Origin: JAXGXJ01 sp050943595
Lineage (GTDB): Bacteria; Actinomycetota; Thermoleophilia; RBG-16-64-13
Assembly (NCBI GenBank): GCA_050943595.1
Contig: JBMNPM010000007.1
Location: 1 to 64,000, forward strand
DNA length: 64,000 nt
Direction: 5' to 3'
The position numbers and the translations under genes were made by a program. This document shows positions 52,366-61,594 of the stretch, piece by piece. How positions within the stretch are numbered: position 1 is the first letter of the stretch; each line of letters begins with the position of its first letter. The notes beneath the pieces are model-generated. The model was given only the letters and a program-made list of their open reading frames with translations. It had not been told where the DNA came from and searched no databases.

Positions 52366-53514
52366 TCAGCAGCCCTTGACCTCTGCGTAGGCCCAGTCGA
52401 TCCAAGGGAACACGGCCTCCAGATCACTCTTCTCTACAGTAGCTCCGCCCCACAAACGCAGCCCCGGAGGTGCCTCCCGATAGGGGGCTATGTCGTGCCC
52501 AACTCCCTCGTTCGAAAGGAGACCAGTGACCTGCTTGGCCGCCGCAGCCCGCTCTTCGGCCCCCAGTGACGTGAACCAAGGATCGACGATCTTTAGGCAT
52601 ATGGAGGTGCAGGAGCGAGTGCGTGGGTCTCTGGCCAGGAAGTCTACCCACTCCGTACGCGCCACCCATTCGGCCACAGCAGCCAGGTTGGCTTCGCTAC
52701 GACGTATCAACCCGGGCAGCCCCCCTATGCGCTCTGCCCATCTGAGCCCGTCGAGAGCATCCTCTACACAGAGCATAGACGGGGTGTTGATGGTGTCCGC
52801 CGCAAAGACCGACTCCATAAACGCACCGCCCTTGGTCAATCGGAAGATCTTGGGTAGCGGCCACGGCGGCCGGTAGGTCTCCAGCCGCTCCACCGCGCGC
52901 GGACTGAGGATGAGTACACCGTGCTGGGCTTCTCCACCCAGTACCTTCTGCCAGGAATACGTCACGACATCCAATTTACCTATGGGGACATCCATGGCAA
53001 ACACCGCCGAGGTGGCATCGCAGATGGCCAGCCCTTCACGATCATCCGCTATCCAAGAAGCATCGGGGACGCGCACCCCCGACGTGGTGCCGTTCCACGT
53101 GAACACAACGTCTCTCGTCCAATCGACGGAGGTCAGATCGACGATCTCTCCGTAGTCAGCCGTGAGCACACGTACGTCGGGAAGCTGGAGTTGCTTGGTT
53201 ATGTCGGTCACCCACCCATGCCCGAAGCTCTCCCAGGCCAATGCATCCACGCCTCGCGCACCAAGGAGCGACCACATGGCCATCTCCATTGCTCCAGTAT
53301 CGGAGGCAGGGACGACGCCCAGATAGTAATCGGCAGGCACCCCGAGAAGCGCGCGGGAACGGTCGATGACTTCCTGAATGCGCGCACGTCCTTCCTTGGA
53401 ACGATGCGATCTACCCACCAGCGCATCGGCCAAGACGGATGGACTCCAACCAGGGCGTTTGGCACACGGACCGGACGAGAAACAGGGGTTCTGCGGACGG
53501 ATAGTGGGTCTCAT
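52366..53514 (-). CDS. serC: Phosphoserine aminotransferase SerC
   Basis: PLP enzyme converting 3-phosphohydroxypyruvate to phosphoserine. 382 aa of the alpha-proteobacterial/Methanosarcina-type branch: NPCFSSGPCAKRPGWS, VGRSHRSKEGRARIQEV, VVPASDTGAMEMAMW, the cofactor Asp in ICDATSAVFAMD and the PLP Lys in YSWQKVLGGE. No serA or serB beside it. Start at ATG 53514. Confidence 0.95.
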   Translation of the reverse strand: MRPTIRPQNPCFSSGPCAKRPGWSPSVLADALVGRSHRSKEGRARIQEVIDRSRALLGVPADYYLGVVPASDTGAMEMAMWSLLGARGVDALAWESFGHGWVTDITKQLQLPDVRVLTADYGEIVDLTSVDWTRDVVFTWNGTTSGVRVPDASWIADDREGLAICDATSAVFAMDVPIGKLDVVTYSWQKVLGGEAQHGVLILSPRAVERLETYRPPWPLPKIFRLTKGGAFMESVFAADTINTPSMLCVEDALDGLRWAERIGGLPGLIRRSEANLAAVAEWVARTEWVDFLARDPRTRSCTSICLKIVDPWFTSLGAEERAAAAKQVTGLLSNEGVGHDIAPYREAPPGLRLWGGATVEKSDLEAVFPWIDWAYAEVKGC

Positions 53515-53702
53515 CGCGTGGCTACCTCGAGTCGGCTGTAAGTGTGAATCGAGGCAGTTTATACGGCGTGTCGGACGGCGTCAAACCGGACCACGCCCGA
53601 CCGTCATTTTGGCCAACGATCGATTCCCGTGCGTCCACCATGACGCGAGACGAGTGCTCTGCTAGAATACTGGCTCGGCGTGGCGGCGGGTGGCCGTCCT
53701 TC

Positions 53703-53796
53703 GGAGAAGTGGCCGAGAGGCTGAAGGCGCTCGCCTGCTAAGCGAGTGAAGGAGTGAATGCTCCTTCCGAGGGTTCGAATCCCTCCTTCTCCGCCA
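53703..53796 (+). tRNA. tRNA-Ser (anticodon GCT)
   Basis: Seven-pair acceptor GGAGAAG with CTTCTCC, long variable arm (GGAGTGAATGCTCC), T-loop GGTTCGAATCC and encoded CCA. The anticodon loop CTGCTAA gives GCU for AGC/AGU serine codons. Confidence 0.97.
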
Positions 53797-53800
53797 CTAG

Positions 53801-53874
53801 GCGCCTGTAGCTCAGCTGGATAGAGCGTTGGTCTACGAAACCAAAGGTCATGGGTTCGAATCCCGTCAGGCGCG
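53801..53874 (+). tRNA. tRNA-Arg (anticodon ACG)
   Basis: GCGCCTG pairs with CAGGCGC; D-arm AGCTCAGCTGGATAGAGC; loop CTACGAA gives ACG (A34 normally edited to inosine); T-loop GGGTTCGAATCCC. No encoded CCA. Four bases after tRNA-Ser, probably one transcript. Confidence 0.97.
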
Positions 53875-53880
53875 TAAGAG

Positions 53881-53911
53881 AAAGCCCCGCATAAGGTGGG
53901 GTTTTCCTTTT
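53881..53911 (+). terminator. Terminator after the tRNA pair
   Basis: AAAGCCCC and GGGGTTTT form a stem, followed by CCTTTTC. Confidence 0.7.
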
Positions 53912-54114
53912 CTTGCACCCCAGTGCGACCGCTCTACTTCTCGGAAGCGTTCCAAGCTCGTGCTTGGTAGATACCTCGCCGACTCACCCTATAAAAGGCC
54001 ACGCGGCGGCAGCGCGCTGCGTGTTGCCCCGCTATACTCATCTATACATTCCGTCCCGGCATGCAGATCGGACGGTGTGGCAGACAGGGCCGAACTCCTA
54101 CAGAAGGATTCACC

Positions 54115-56217
54115 ATGGCTGAAGGTACCCAGGTATACAAGAGCACCTGCCGCATGTGCCACGGAGGCTGCGGGGTGCTTGTCCACGTCGAGGATGGGAA
54201 GGTAGTCAGGATTCAAGGCGATCGTGACGCCCCTCTCAACAAAGGCAGACTGTGCACTAAGGGAGTAGCAAGCCTTGAGCACCTCTACAATCCTAACCGC
54301 CTTAAATACCCACTCAAGCGCGTCGGCAGGAGAGGTGAGGGCAAGTGGGAACGGGTCTCATGGGACGAAGCCCTTGATGCCATCACAGACAGAATCGACG
54401 ACATCCGTAAAGCCTATGGCCCTGAATCGATCGCTATAGGCCAGGGAACGCAGAGGCACCACTTCTCTCACGTGGTGAACTTCGCCAACGCTCTTGGTAC
54501 TCCCAACTGGTGCGAACCGGGCGCCGCACAGTGCTTCGTCCCCAGGCTGCTCTCCTGTCTGCAGGCCTACGGTGATCTGCCCGTGAACGACTACTACGGC
54601 GACGTGCACCCCGCCTGCATGATGGTGTGGGGTCATAACCCCATGGCGTCGAATCCCGATGGTGAACTCCGATTCGGGTTACGTGACAGCCTCGCCAAAG
54701 GAACGAAACTCATCGTGATCGACCCTCGGGAGACCAGATTGGCCTCCCGAGCGGATATGTGGCTTCGCATCAGGCCGGGCACAGATGACGCCCTCGCCCT
54801 GAGCATGCTGAACATCATCATTAAAGAGGGACTATACGACAGGGAGTTCGTCGAGCGATGGACCATCGGCTTCGATGCCTTGGCCGAGCGGGTTCGCGAA
54901 TACCCGGTTGAGTGGGCGGAGACGATTACCTGGATACCCGCCGAACAAATACGAGCTGCCGCCCGGATGTACGCGCAGACCAAACCGGCCGGACTCGAGT
55001 GGGGGGTGGCCCTCGAACACACACCCAACTCCATGCAGACGGTCCGTGCCGTGTCCGTCCTTCCGGCCATCACCGGCAACATTGACGTCCCCGGAGGATG
55101 GATGCTGGGGATGCATCTCTTTCGAGACACCCCGGCCGACATCCCTCTGCCCAAGGAAGTCCTTGCCAGACGGCTGGGCGCCGATACATTCAGGGTCATG
55201 TGCGGAAGCGATGCCATGTTCCCCTGTGCCCACGTCCCTACGTTGTTCAAGGCCATGCGCACAGGCGAGCCCTATCCCATAAAGGCCTTCCTGGTCTTCG
55301 GCAACAACTCCCTGGTGACGTACGCCAACAGCAGGGAGGTGTATGAATCACTGCTCCAAGTGGACTTCTTCACCGTGATGGACATCTATATGACCCCGAC
55401 GGCAGAATTGGCGGACATCGTCCTGCCCGCCGCCACCTGGCTCGAGATCGACCAGGTCATCGGATACCCGTTCGTGGCCAACAATGTCGCCCAAGTGCAG
55501 CGAAAGTTCATGCAGATGTGGGAGTGTAGGCAAGACGAGGAGGTGCTCATCGATTTGGCCAGAAGGCTCCACCTGCAATCGGGCACCGAGCCACTGGAGG
55601 ACTACCTCAACGGCGAACTGGAGCCGCTGAAGATGAGCTTCGAGGACCTCAAAAAAGTCGGATATGTCTCTGTCCCCATCGAGTACAGAAAGTACGAGAA
55701 GCACGGCTTTCGTACTCCCTCGGGGAAGGTCGAGTTATATTCCGGCTTCTTAGAGAGCCATGGCTACGACCCCCTCCCCTACTATGCTGAACCCCCGGAG
55801 AGTCCGCTCAGCACCCCGGAGTTGGCCAAGGAATATCCCCTCGTGCTCAGCACCGGGGGCAGGATCCCACAGTACTTCAACTCCGAACATCGCAATAATC
55901 CCCGTCTGCGCAGGCAACATCCCGATCCCCTCGTGGAGATCAACACAGCCACCGCTGCCGAACTCGGCATCAAAGAGGGCGACTGGGTGTGGATCGAGAC
56001 ACCACGCGGTCGGATACAACAGAAGGCGAAGCTCACACAGATCCATCCCAGGGTGGTGTGTGTCGAGTTCGCCTGGTGGTTCCCCGAAGAAAAAGGGCCG
56101 GAATACGGCGTATGGAAGTCCAACGCCAACATGCTCACGAGCAATGCACCTCCCTACGATCCGGCGCTGGGAACCTATCAGTTGCGGGCCTTGCTGTGTA
56201 AGGTCTACAAGACTTGA
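54115..56217 (+). CDS. Molybdopterin oxidoreductase of the DMSO-reductase superfamily
   Basis: 700 aa. N-terminal [4Fe-4S] site: CRMCHGGCG with a later GRLCTKG (C-x2-C-x3-C-x27-C). Then SWDEALDAITDRID, GTPNWCEPGAAQCFVPRL with a Cys at the likely Mo/W ligand position, WGHNPMASNPDG, and the C-terminal cofactor domain (LSTGGRIPQYFNSEHRNNP). No twin-arginine leader, so cytoplasmic. No Fe-S or membrane subunit next to it. Closest in style to acetylene hydratase and uncharacterised thiosulfate or polysulfide-type enzymes; substrate unknown. ATG 54115 follows AGAAGGA. Confidence 0.9.
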   Translation: MAEGTQVYKSTCRMCHGGCGVLVHVEDGKVVRIQGDRDAPLNKGRLCTKGVASLEHLYNPNRLKYPLKRVGRRGEGKWERVSWDEALDAITDRIDDIRKAYGPESIAIGQGTQRHHFSHVVNFANALGTPNWCEPGAAQCFVPRLLSCLQAYGDLPVNDYYGDVHPACMMVWGHNPMASNPDGELRFGLRDSLAKGTKLIVIDPRETRLASRADMWLRIRPGTDDALALSMLNIIIKEGLYDREFVERWTIGFDALAERVREYPVEWAETITWIPAEQIRAAARMYAQTKPAGLEWGVALEHTPNSMQTVRAVSVLPAITGNIDVPGGWMLGMHLFRDTPADIPLPKEVLARRLGADTFRVMCGSDAMFPCAHVPTLFKAMRTGEPYPIKAFLVFGNNSLVTYANSREVYESLLQVDFFTVMDIYMTPTAELADIVLPAATWLEIDQVIGYPFVANNVAQVQRKFMQMWECRQDEEVLIDLARRLHLQSGTEPLEDYLNGELEPLKMSFEDLKKVGYVSVPIEYRKYEKHGFRTPSGKVELYSGFLESHGYDPLPYYAEPPESPLSTPELAKEYPLVLSTGGRIPQYFNSEHRNNPRLRRQHPDPLVEINTATAAELGIKEGDWVWIETPRGRIQQKAKLTQIHPRVVCVEFAWWFPEEKGPEYGVWKSNANMLTSNAPPYDPALGTYQLRALLCKVYKT

Positions 56218-56355
56218 TGAGTCGGAGAGCAAAGATGGCCCTGCCGGTCATCACGCCGCCCTCACGGCCGGCTGCCCACGATACAATCACCGCCGGCGCC
56301 ACTCCATGTCTAGGCGCCGGTTCGTTCAATCGCAGTGACCGTGGAGGGAGCTCGC

Positions 56356-59300
56356 ATGCCTAGGCGTCCCGATATCCGCAAAGTGCTCATCATCGGCTCC
56401 GGTCCCATAGTCATCGGTCAGGCCTGTGAGTTCGACTACTCCGGCACGCAGGCCTGCAAGGCGCTGCGTCAGCTGGGGTATGAGATCGTCCTCGTGAACT
56501 CCAACCCGGCCACCATTATGACTGACCCGGTGATGGCGGACGAGACCTACATCGAGCCCCTTAACCTGCAGACTCTCGCGAGCATCATCGCCACTGCCAA
56601 GCCGGACGCCCTGTTGCCCAACTTGGGCGGGCAGTCCGCCCTCAATCTGTCTTCCGAGCTGTACCGCGAGGGAGTACTGGCCGAGCATGGAGTGAGCATC
56701 ATCGGAGTGGGGCCCGACGCCATTGAGCGGGGCGAAGATAGACTGGCCTTCAAGGAGGCCATGACCAAGCTGGGCATAGGCATGCCACGCAGCGAGATCT
56801 GCTACTCAGTGGAACAGGCTACCGAGGTAGCCGGCGAGCTGGGCTATCCCGTGGTCGTCCGGCCCGCGTATACAATGGGAGGCACCGGCGGCGGCATCGT
56901 CTACAACCGCGAGGACCTGCGAATGATCGCCGAGCGAGGCATCCGTGCCAGCCTGGTCGGCCAAGTGCTGATAGAGGAATCGGTCCTTGGCTGGGAGGAG
57001 CTCGAACTCGAGGTAGTCCGCGACGCCACAGGTCAGATGATCACGGTCTGCTTCATCGAGAACGTCGATGCTATGGGAGTGCACACGGGCGACAGCTTCT
57101 GCACGGCCCCCATGCTCACCATAGCCCCCGCTCTGCAAGAAACATTGCAAAAGTACGCTTATGCCATCGTCGAAGCCATCGAAGTCATCGGGGGCACGAA
57201 CATCCAGTTCGCGCACGACCCCCGGACGGGACGAGTGGTGGTCATCGAGATCAACCCGCGCACCTCCCGCTCCTCTGCACTGGCCTCTAAAGCCACCGGC
57301 TTCCCCATCGCCTTCGTGAGTTCGCTACTGGCCGGGGGCCTGACCCTCAACGAGATCCCCTACTGGCGTGACGGTACCCTCGATAAGTACACCCCCTCAG
57401 GCGACTACATAGTGGTGAAATTCGCCCGCTGGGCCTTCGAAAAATTCCGCGGCTCCCGAGATCGCCTGGGCACCCAGATGCGGGCCGTCGGTGAAGTGAT
57501 GGCCATCGGCAAGAACTATAAGGAAACCTTTCAGAAGGCCATACGTTCTCTCGAGACAGGCCGCCACGGCCTGGGCTTCGCCAAGGATTTCCACACCCGT
57601 TCGCTCGACGAGCTCCTGTCCGCCCTCACCGAGCCCAGCAGCGAGAGACACTTCCTCATGTATGAGGCGCTACGTAAGGGCGCAACGACGGAGACGCTTT
57701 GCAAACGCACAGGAGTCAAAGCCTGGTTCATCGACCAGATGCGCGAGTTGGTGGAACTCGAAGAACTCATCCTCCGTCACCGACCCCCTAACGCAGCCGC
57801 CGGACCCCACGCCGACACGGAAGGCGATGCTCAGGCCATCGACGGCTGCACGGAGGCCGATTCCAGCCCCATCCTCCCCAACGACCTGCTGATCAAGGCT
57901 AAGAGGGACGGGTTCGCCGATGCCTATCTAGCCAAGCTCCTCGGAGTATCTGAGGCACGCATTCGTGCCCAGCGCACGGCTTTGGGGCTGATTCATGGCT
58001 ACGAAGCGGTGCCGGTGAGCGGAGTGGAGAATGCAGCCTACTACTACTCCACCTACAATGCCCCCGACTCGGTGCCGGTGAGCAACCGGCGCAAGATCAT
58101 GGTGCTAGGTGGAGGCCCCAACCGCATCGGCCAGGGAATCGAGTTTGACTATTGTTGTGTGCATGCCGCCTTTGCCCTACGCGACGCCGGCATCGAATCG
58201 ATCATGGTCAACTGCAATCCCGAGACCGTATCCACCGATTACGACACCTCCGACAAACTCTACTTCGAGCCCCTCACCATCGAGGACGTGCTCGCCATCT
58301 ACGAGAAGGAACGGCCCGAAGGGGTCATCGTGCAGTTTGGCGGACAGACGCCACTCAACCTGGCCCGCCGGCTCGAGGAGGCGGGTGTGCCCATCATCGG
58401 CACCTCACCGGAGACCATCGATCTGGCCGAGGACCGCGACCGCTTCCGTAGCATCATGGCCCGCATGGGCATTCCTATGCCCGAGGCGGCCATGGCGGTA
58501 TCGTTGGATGAAGCGCGGGCGGCCGCAGATAAGATCGGCTACCCGGTCATGTTGCGCCCCAGTTACGTGCTGGGCGGCCGGGGCATGGAGATCATCCACG
58601 ACGAGAAGATGCTGTGTGAGTACATGGCGGCCGCCGTCGACGTCTCTCCCGAGCGCCCCATCCTCATCGACAAGTTCCTGGAGGACGCCATCGAATGTGA
58701 GGCCGATGCTCTGGCCGACGGCACCGACGCTTTCGTACCCGCAGTCATGCAGCACATCGAGTATGCAGGAATCCACTCGGGCGACTCGGCCTGCGTTATC
58801 CCTCCGGTGAGCATCCCCAAAGAGCACCTCGAAGTCATCGAGGACTACACACGACGTATCGCCACCGAGCTGGGCGTGGTGGGCCTTATGAATATGCAGT
58901 ACGCGATCCGGAACGGTACCGTCTACGTGCTTGAGGCAAATCCACGGGCCTCTCGCACGGTCCCGCTGGTGTCGAAGGTCTGTAATATCCAGATGGCCCG
59001 CCTGGCCACAGAACTTATGTTGGGAGCCAAGTTGGCCGACCTGGGCCTCGAATCCCGAACCATCCCCTACTACGGGGTCAAGGAAGCGGTATTCCCGTTC
59101 AATATGTTCCCAGAGGTCGACCCGGTCCTGGGGCCCGAGATGCGCTCGACAGGCGAAGTGTTGGGCATAGCAGATTCATTCGGACTCGCCTTCGCAAAAT
59201 CCCAGGAGGCGGCGCAACAGTCCCTGCCCCTCGAAGGCACAGTACTCATCACTGTGGCCGAACGCGATCGGGAATCGATCCTGCAGGCAGCGCAACAGTT

Positions 59301-59646
59301 CCACGCGCTTGGTTTCACCATCCGGGCCACCACGGGCACCAATGCTTTCTTGCTTCAGCACGGTATTCCCGCCGACCCCATACTCAAGCTCCACGAAGGT
59401 CGGCCGCACATCGAGGATGCGATCAAGAGCGGTTCCATCCAGTTGGTTATCAACACACCGGCAGGCAGATTCAGTGAGTACGACGACTCTTACATCCGCA
59501 AGGCCGCCATCCGCCACAAAGTACCCTACATAACAACACCCGCCGCAGCCACAGCAGCCGCCATGGGCATCAAGGCCCGCAGGAACGCAGAAAGGCGGCA
59601 GGTCTGTTCGCTGCAGGACTATCATCGCACCTTAGGATGCTGCTGA
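56356..59646 (+). CDS. carB: Carbamoyl-phosphate synthase large subunit CarB
   Basis: Makes carbamoyl phosphate from bicarbonate, ammonia and two ATP for pyrimidine and arginine synthesis. 1096 aa with both synthetase halves: LIIGSGPIVIGQACEFDYSG and VLGGGPNRIGQGIEFDYCC, ATP-grasp motifs RPAYTMGGTGGGI and RPSYVLGGRGMEI, and the C-terminal MGS allosteric domain ending ITTPAAATAAAMGIKA. A low-complexity insert of about 25 residues (near 480-505) lies between halves. ATG 56356 has GGAGGGAG upstream. carA is not adjacent. Bases 59647-60068 hold no supportable gene. Confidence 0.97.
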   Translation: MPRRPDIRKVLIIGSGPIVIGQACEFDYSGTQACKALRQLGYEIVLVNSNPATIMTDPVMADETYIEPLNLQTLASIIATAKPDALLPNLGGQSALNLSSELYREGVLAEHGVSIIGVGPDAIERGEDRLAFKEAMTKLGIGMPRSEICYSVEQATEVAGELGYPVVVRPAYTMGGTGGGIVYNREDLRMIAERGIRASLVGQVLIEESVLGWEELELEVVRDATGQMITVCFIENVDAMGVHTGDSFCTAPMLTIAPALQETLQKYAYAIVEAIEVIGGTNIQFAHDPRTGRVVVIEINPRTSRSSALASKATGFPIAFVSSLLAGGLTLNEIPYWRDGTLDKYTPSGDYIVVKFARWAFEKFRGSRDRLGTQMRAVGEVMAIGKNYKETFQKAIRSLETGRHGLGFAKDFHTRSLDELLSALTEPSSERHFLMYEALRKGATTETLCKRTGVKAWFIDQMRELVELEELILRHRPPNAAAGPHADTEGDAQAIDGCTEADSSPILPNDLLIKAKRDGFADAYLAKLLGVSEARIRAQRTALGLIHGYEAVPVSGVENAAYYYSTYNAPDSVPVSNRRKIMVLGGGPNRIGQGIEFDYCCVHAAFALRDAGIESIMVNCNPETVSTDYDTSDKLYFEPLTIEDVLAIYEKERPEGVIVQFGGQTPLNLARRLEEAGVPIIGTSPETIDLAEDRDRFRSIMARMGIPMPEAAMAVSLDEARAAADKIGYPVMLRPSYVLGGRGMEIIHDEKMLCEYMAAAVDVSPERPILIDKFLEDAIECEADALADGTDAFVPAVMQHIEYAGIHSGDSACVIPPVSIPKEHLEVIEDYTRRIATELGVVGLMNMQYAIRNGTVYVLEANPRASRTVPLVSKVCNIQMARLATELMLGAKLADLGLESRTIPYYGVKEAVFPFNMFPEVDPVLGPEMRSTGEVLGIADSFGLAFAKSQEAAQQSLPLEGTVLITVAERDRESILQAAQQFHALGFTIRATTGTNAFLLQHGIPADPILKLHEGRPHIEDAIKSGSIQLVINTPAGRFSEYDDSYIRKAAIRHKVPYITTPAAATAAAMGIKARRNAERRQVCSLQDYHRTLGCC

Positions 59647-60068
59647 CAGGACTATCTGCCCACAGCGTACGAGAGTCCGCTATGACTTTATGCACTATCC
59701 GATGTTTTTATTCGCAAATCTGCAGGAAGATACTTGACAGGCGGATGTGGATGAGTATACTGATATAAGGAGTCCCAAGAGATCAGACGCAGCATCTGAC
59801 AAGCTTACAAAAGGGGCCCGTGGAGGAAATGCGGAGACAAATAGCCGCAAAGTACGCAGAAGCGGGAGCAAAGTAAGACTCAGCGACACAGCGACAGATG
59901 CAAAGCGAGTTCACTTGGGACTCTCCATTTTTACCCATATTTGTGCCCACACCTCCTTCATTGATCGCCGAATCACTCAAGCCCCTGCAGTAGTCCGCAG
60001 CCGCGCAGCCGTGATCTCGAGTGAATCGCCGGCCGTTCGATCACATCGTCAGGGGCAGCACATGCCGA

Positions 60069-60284
60069 CTATATGTCGTCCTTGGTCTTGTATTTGCGAC
60101 TGAGGGCCAAACCGGCGGCGACCAACACAAGAGCGAGCACAATCATACCTATAGAGAGGCTGATCGGCAGAGTACCGATCCACGCCACTCCCATCCCAAT
60201 GACCGCTCCGACGATGAGAAGGAAGACGCCCAAGCGGTCGAGTTGCTTGTTGGTTGGCCTCTTCGTCTCGCCCCCCTCGGTCAC
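60069..60284 (-). CDS. Small two-helix membrane protein
   Basis: 71 aa from GTG 60284. A polar N-terminus (TKRPTNKQLDRLG) is followed by helix FLLIVGAVIGMGVAWIGTLP and helix SIGMIVLALVLVAAGLAL, and a charged end RKYKTKDDI. A typical topology for small bacterial membrane proteins, but no family recognised. Confidence 0.6.
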   Translation of the reverse strand: MTEGGETKRPTNKQLDRLGVFLLIVGAVIGMGVAWIGTLPISLSIGMIVLALVLVAAGLALSRKYKTKDDI

Positions 60285-60424
60285 TGTTGAACCCGGGAAA
60301 CCTACCAGCGCGCAGACCCGCCGTCAACCCCTTCGACCCCTTGCCTCAGAGGCCTTTCTCCCGTGCCCCGCAGGCCCTCCCTAGACGCACAGCACGCACA
60401 GCAGGTTATAAAGCAGGAGACAAA

Positions 60425-61327
60425 CTACTCGTCATCCCACCCGGCGCTACCCTTGTCGTCAGCGGTATACGCAAGGATGTTCTCAACCTCGCCGGCCGAC
60501 AGGGGCGGATTCCGAGCAAGCATGAGCGCAATCACCCCGGCAACCACAGGCGAAGCGAAAGAGGTGCCGTTAGAACAGCCGATGTCCCACCGGGAACCGC
60601 TCCCCTTGTCATATGTCGCCATGTGCTGGCCTGGCGCCACAAGATCGAGTTCCGAACCATAGCCATCGTTGCCCGCTGCAGCTACAACTATGGCTCCGCG
60701 GCGTTGCGCGTGCTCAATCTGTGAACCGGCATAATCTTCGCCTTCCAGTCAACCCCCGCTATACCGATAGCGTTATTCCCTGTCGCAGCCAAGATTCCGG
60801 CTACAGCCCGTTCCGTGGCCTTCCTTGTCATTCCAATACTGGTAGGCAGAGCTACCATAATAGACGCTGTAAGGACTGACCACCCGACCGGCAAAATCGG
60901 TGAGTTGGGCTAGGCCAGTATCAATGACGGACACCGTCACCGAGGTAGAACCGGTCGTAAGATCCCATGCCGCTGGAAGACCAATGGCGGCAGGCCCCCA
61001 CTGCTTGGCGTACAAAAGGGGTGAACTTGACCACCAACCTGTCTGCTGCGGCCGGCGCTGGCTCATCAGCCGAGTAGAGCTGCGCGCTCACCAGCGACTG
61101 GGGGAGTCGCGAAGAACAGATAAATCGGCAACCTGCCCCGATACGCTGGTGATAGCTTCACCAGCCGGGATATCTCGTGCCGGTAGGGTTGCCAGATTTG
61201 GTACAGATAGAGCCAAAGCAGGCGCGGCCATTCCGCACACCGCCACTGTGATAGCCAGCAGGCAGGCGAGAGCAATGCTGGAAACAAAGGCGCCGCACAA
61301 CCATCTTAGATTGAACAGCTCACGCAC
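60425..61327 (-). pseudogene. Decayed subtilisin-like (S8) serine protease
   Basis: All three catalytic regions remain but in different frames: signal peptide (61327 onward, LACLLAITVAVCG), Asp in VSVIDTGLAQL, His in NDKEGHGT, then one extra G turns HGTAVAGILAATGNN out of frame, and the Ser block CSNGTSFASPVVAGVIALML (near 60560). About 45 residues between AKIMPV and IEHAQRRGAIVVAAAGNDG are missing, and the end is cut at GSAGWDDE. So it carries frameshifts, an internal deletion and a truncation. Not active. Confidence 0.88.
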
Positions 61328-61379
61328 CCTTCCCCTACACTGCTCCCGCCTGAAAAAATCATCGAATCATAGCCTTAAG

Positions 61380-61569
61380 CGGCTGCTGAACTATGACGCT
61401 TCGCCGCCGGAACACGATCAGCACGCATCAGCACGCGCGAAAAGAGGAGAGAGGGGGCGCGAATAGCAGCGCTATTCGCGCGACCGATGACGTACTATCG
61501 TGCTGCTCAGTGTGTTCCGACGGCCGGGGTTTTGTTTTCCAGCAGCCCCCTATTTTCAGCAGCCTCCTA
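61380..61569 (+). repeat. Dispersed imperfect palindrome, copy C (MITE-like)
   Basis: Starts GGCTGCTGAACTATGACGC, central hairpin GCGAATAGCAGCGCTATTCGC, ends CCAGCAGCCCCC and then a second TTTTCAGCAGCCTCC, so the right end is doubled. A 10-bp duplication (CAGCACG.. twice) lengthens the left arm. Flanked by CTTAAG-like sequence. It separates the dead protease from an SLH gene. Confidence 0.88.
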
Positions 61570-61594
61570 AGTGGCAAGAACCGGGCCAGCCCCC

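Noticed and set aside
59647..60068. Short frames downstream of carB
   Set aside because: No ribosome-binding site, family motif or codon pattern supports any of them.
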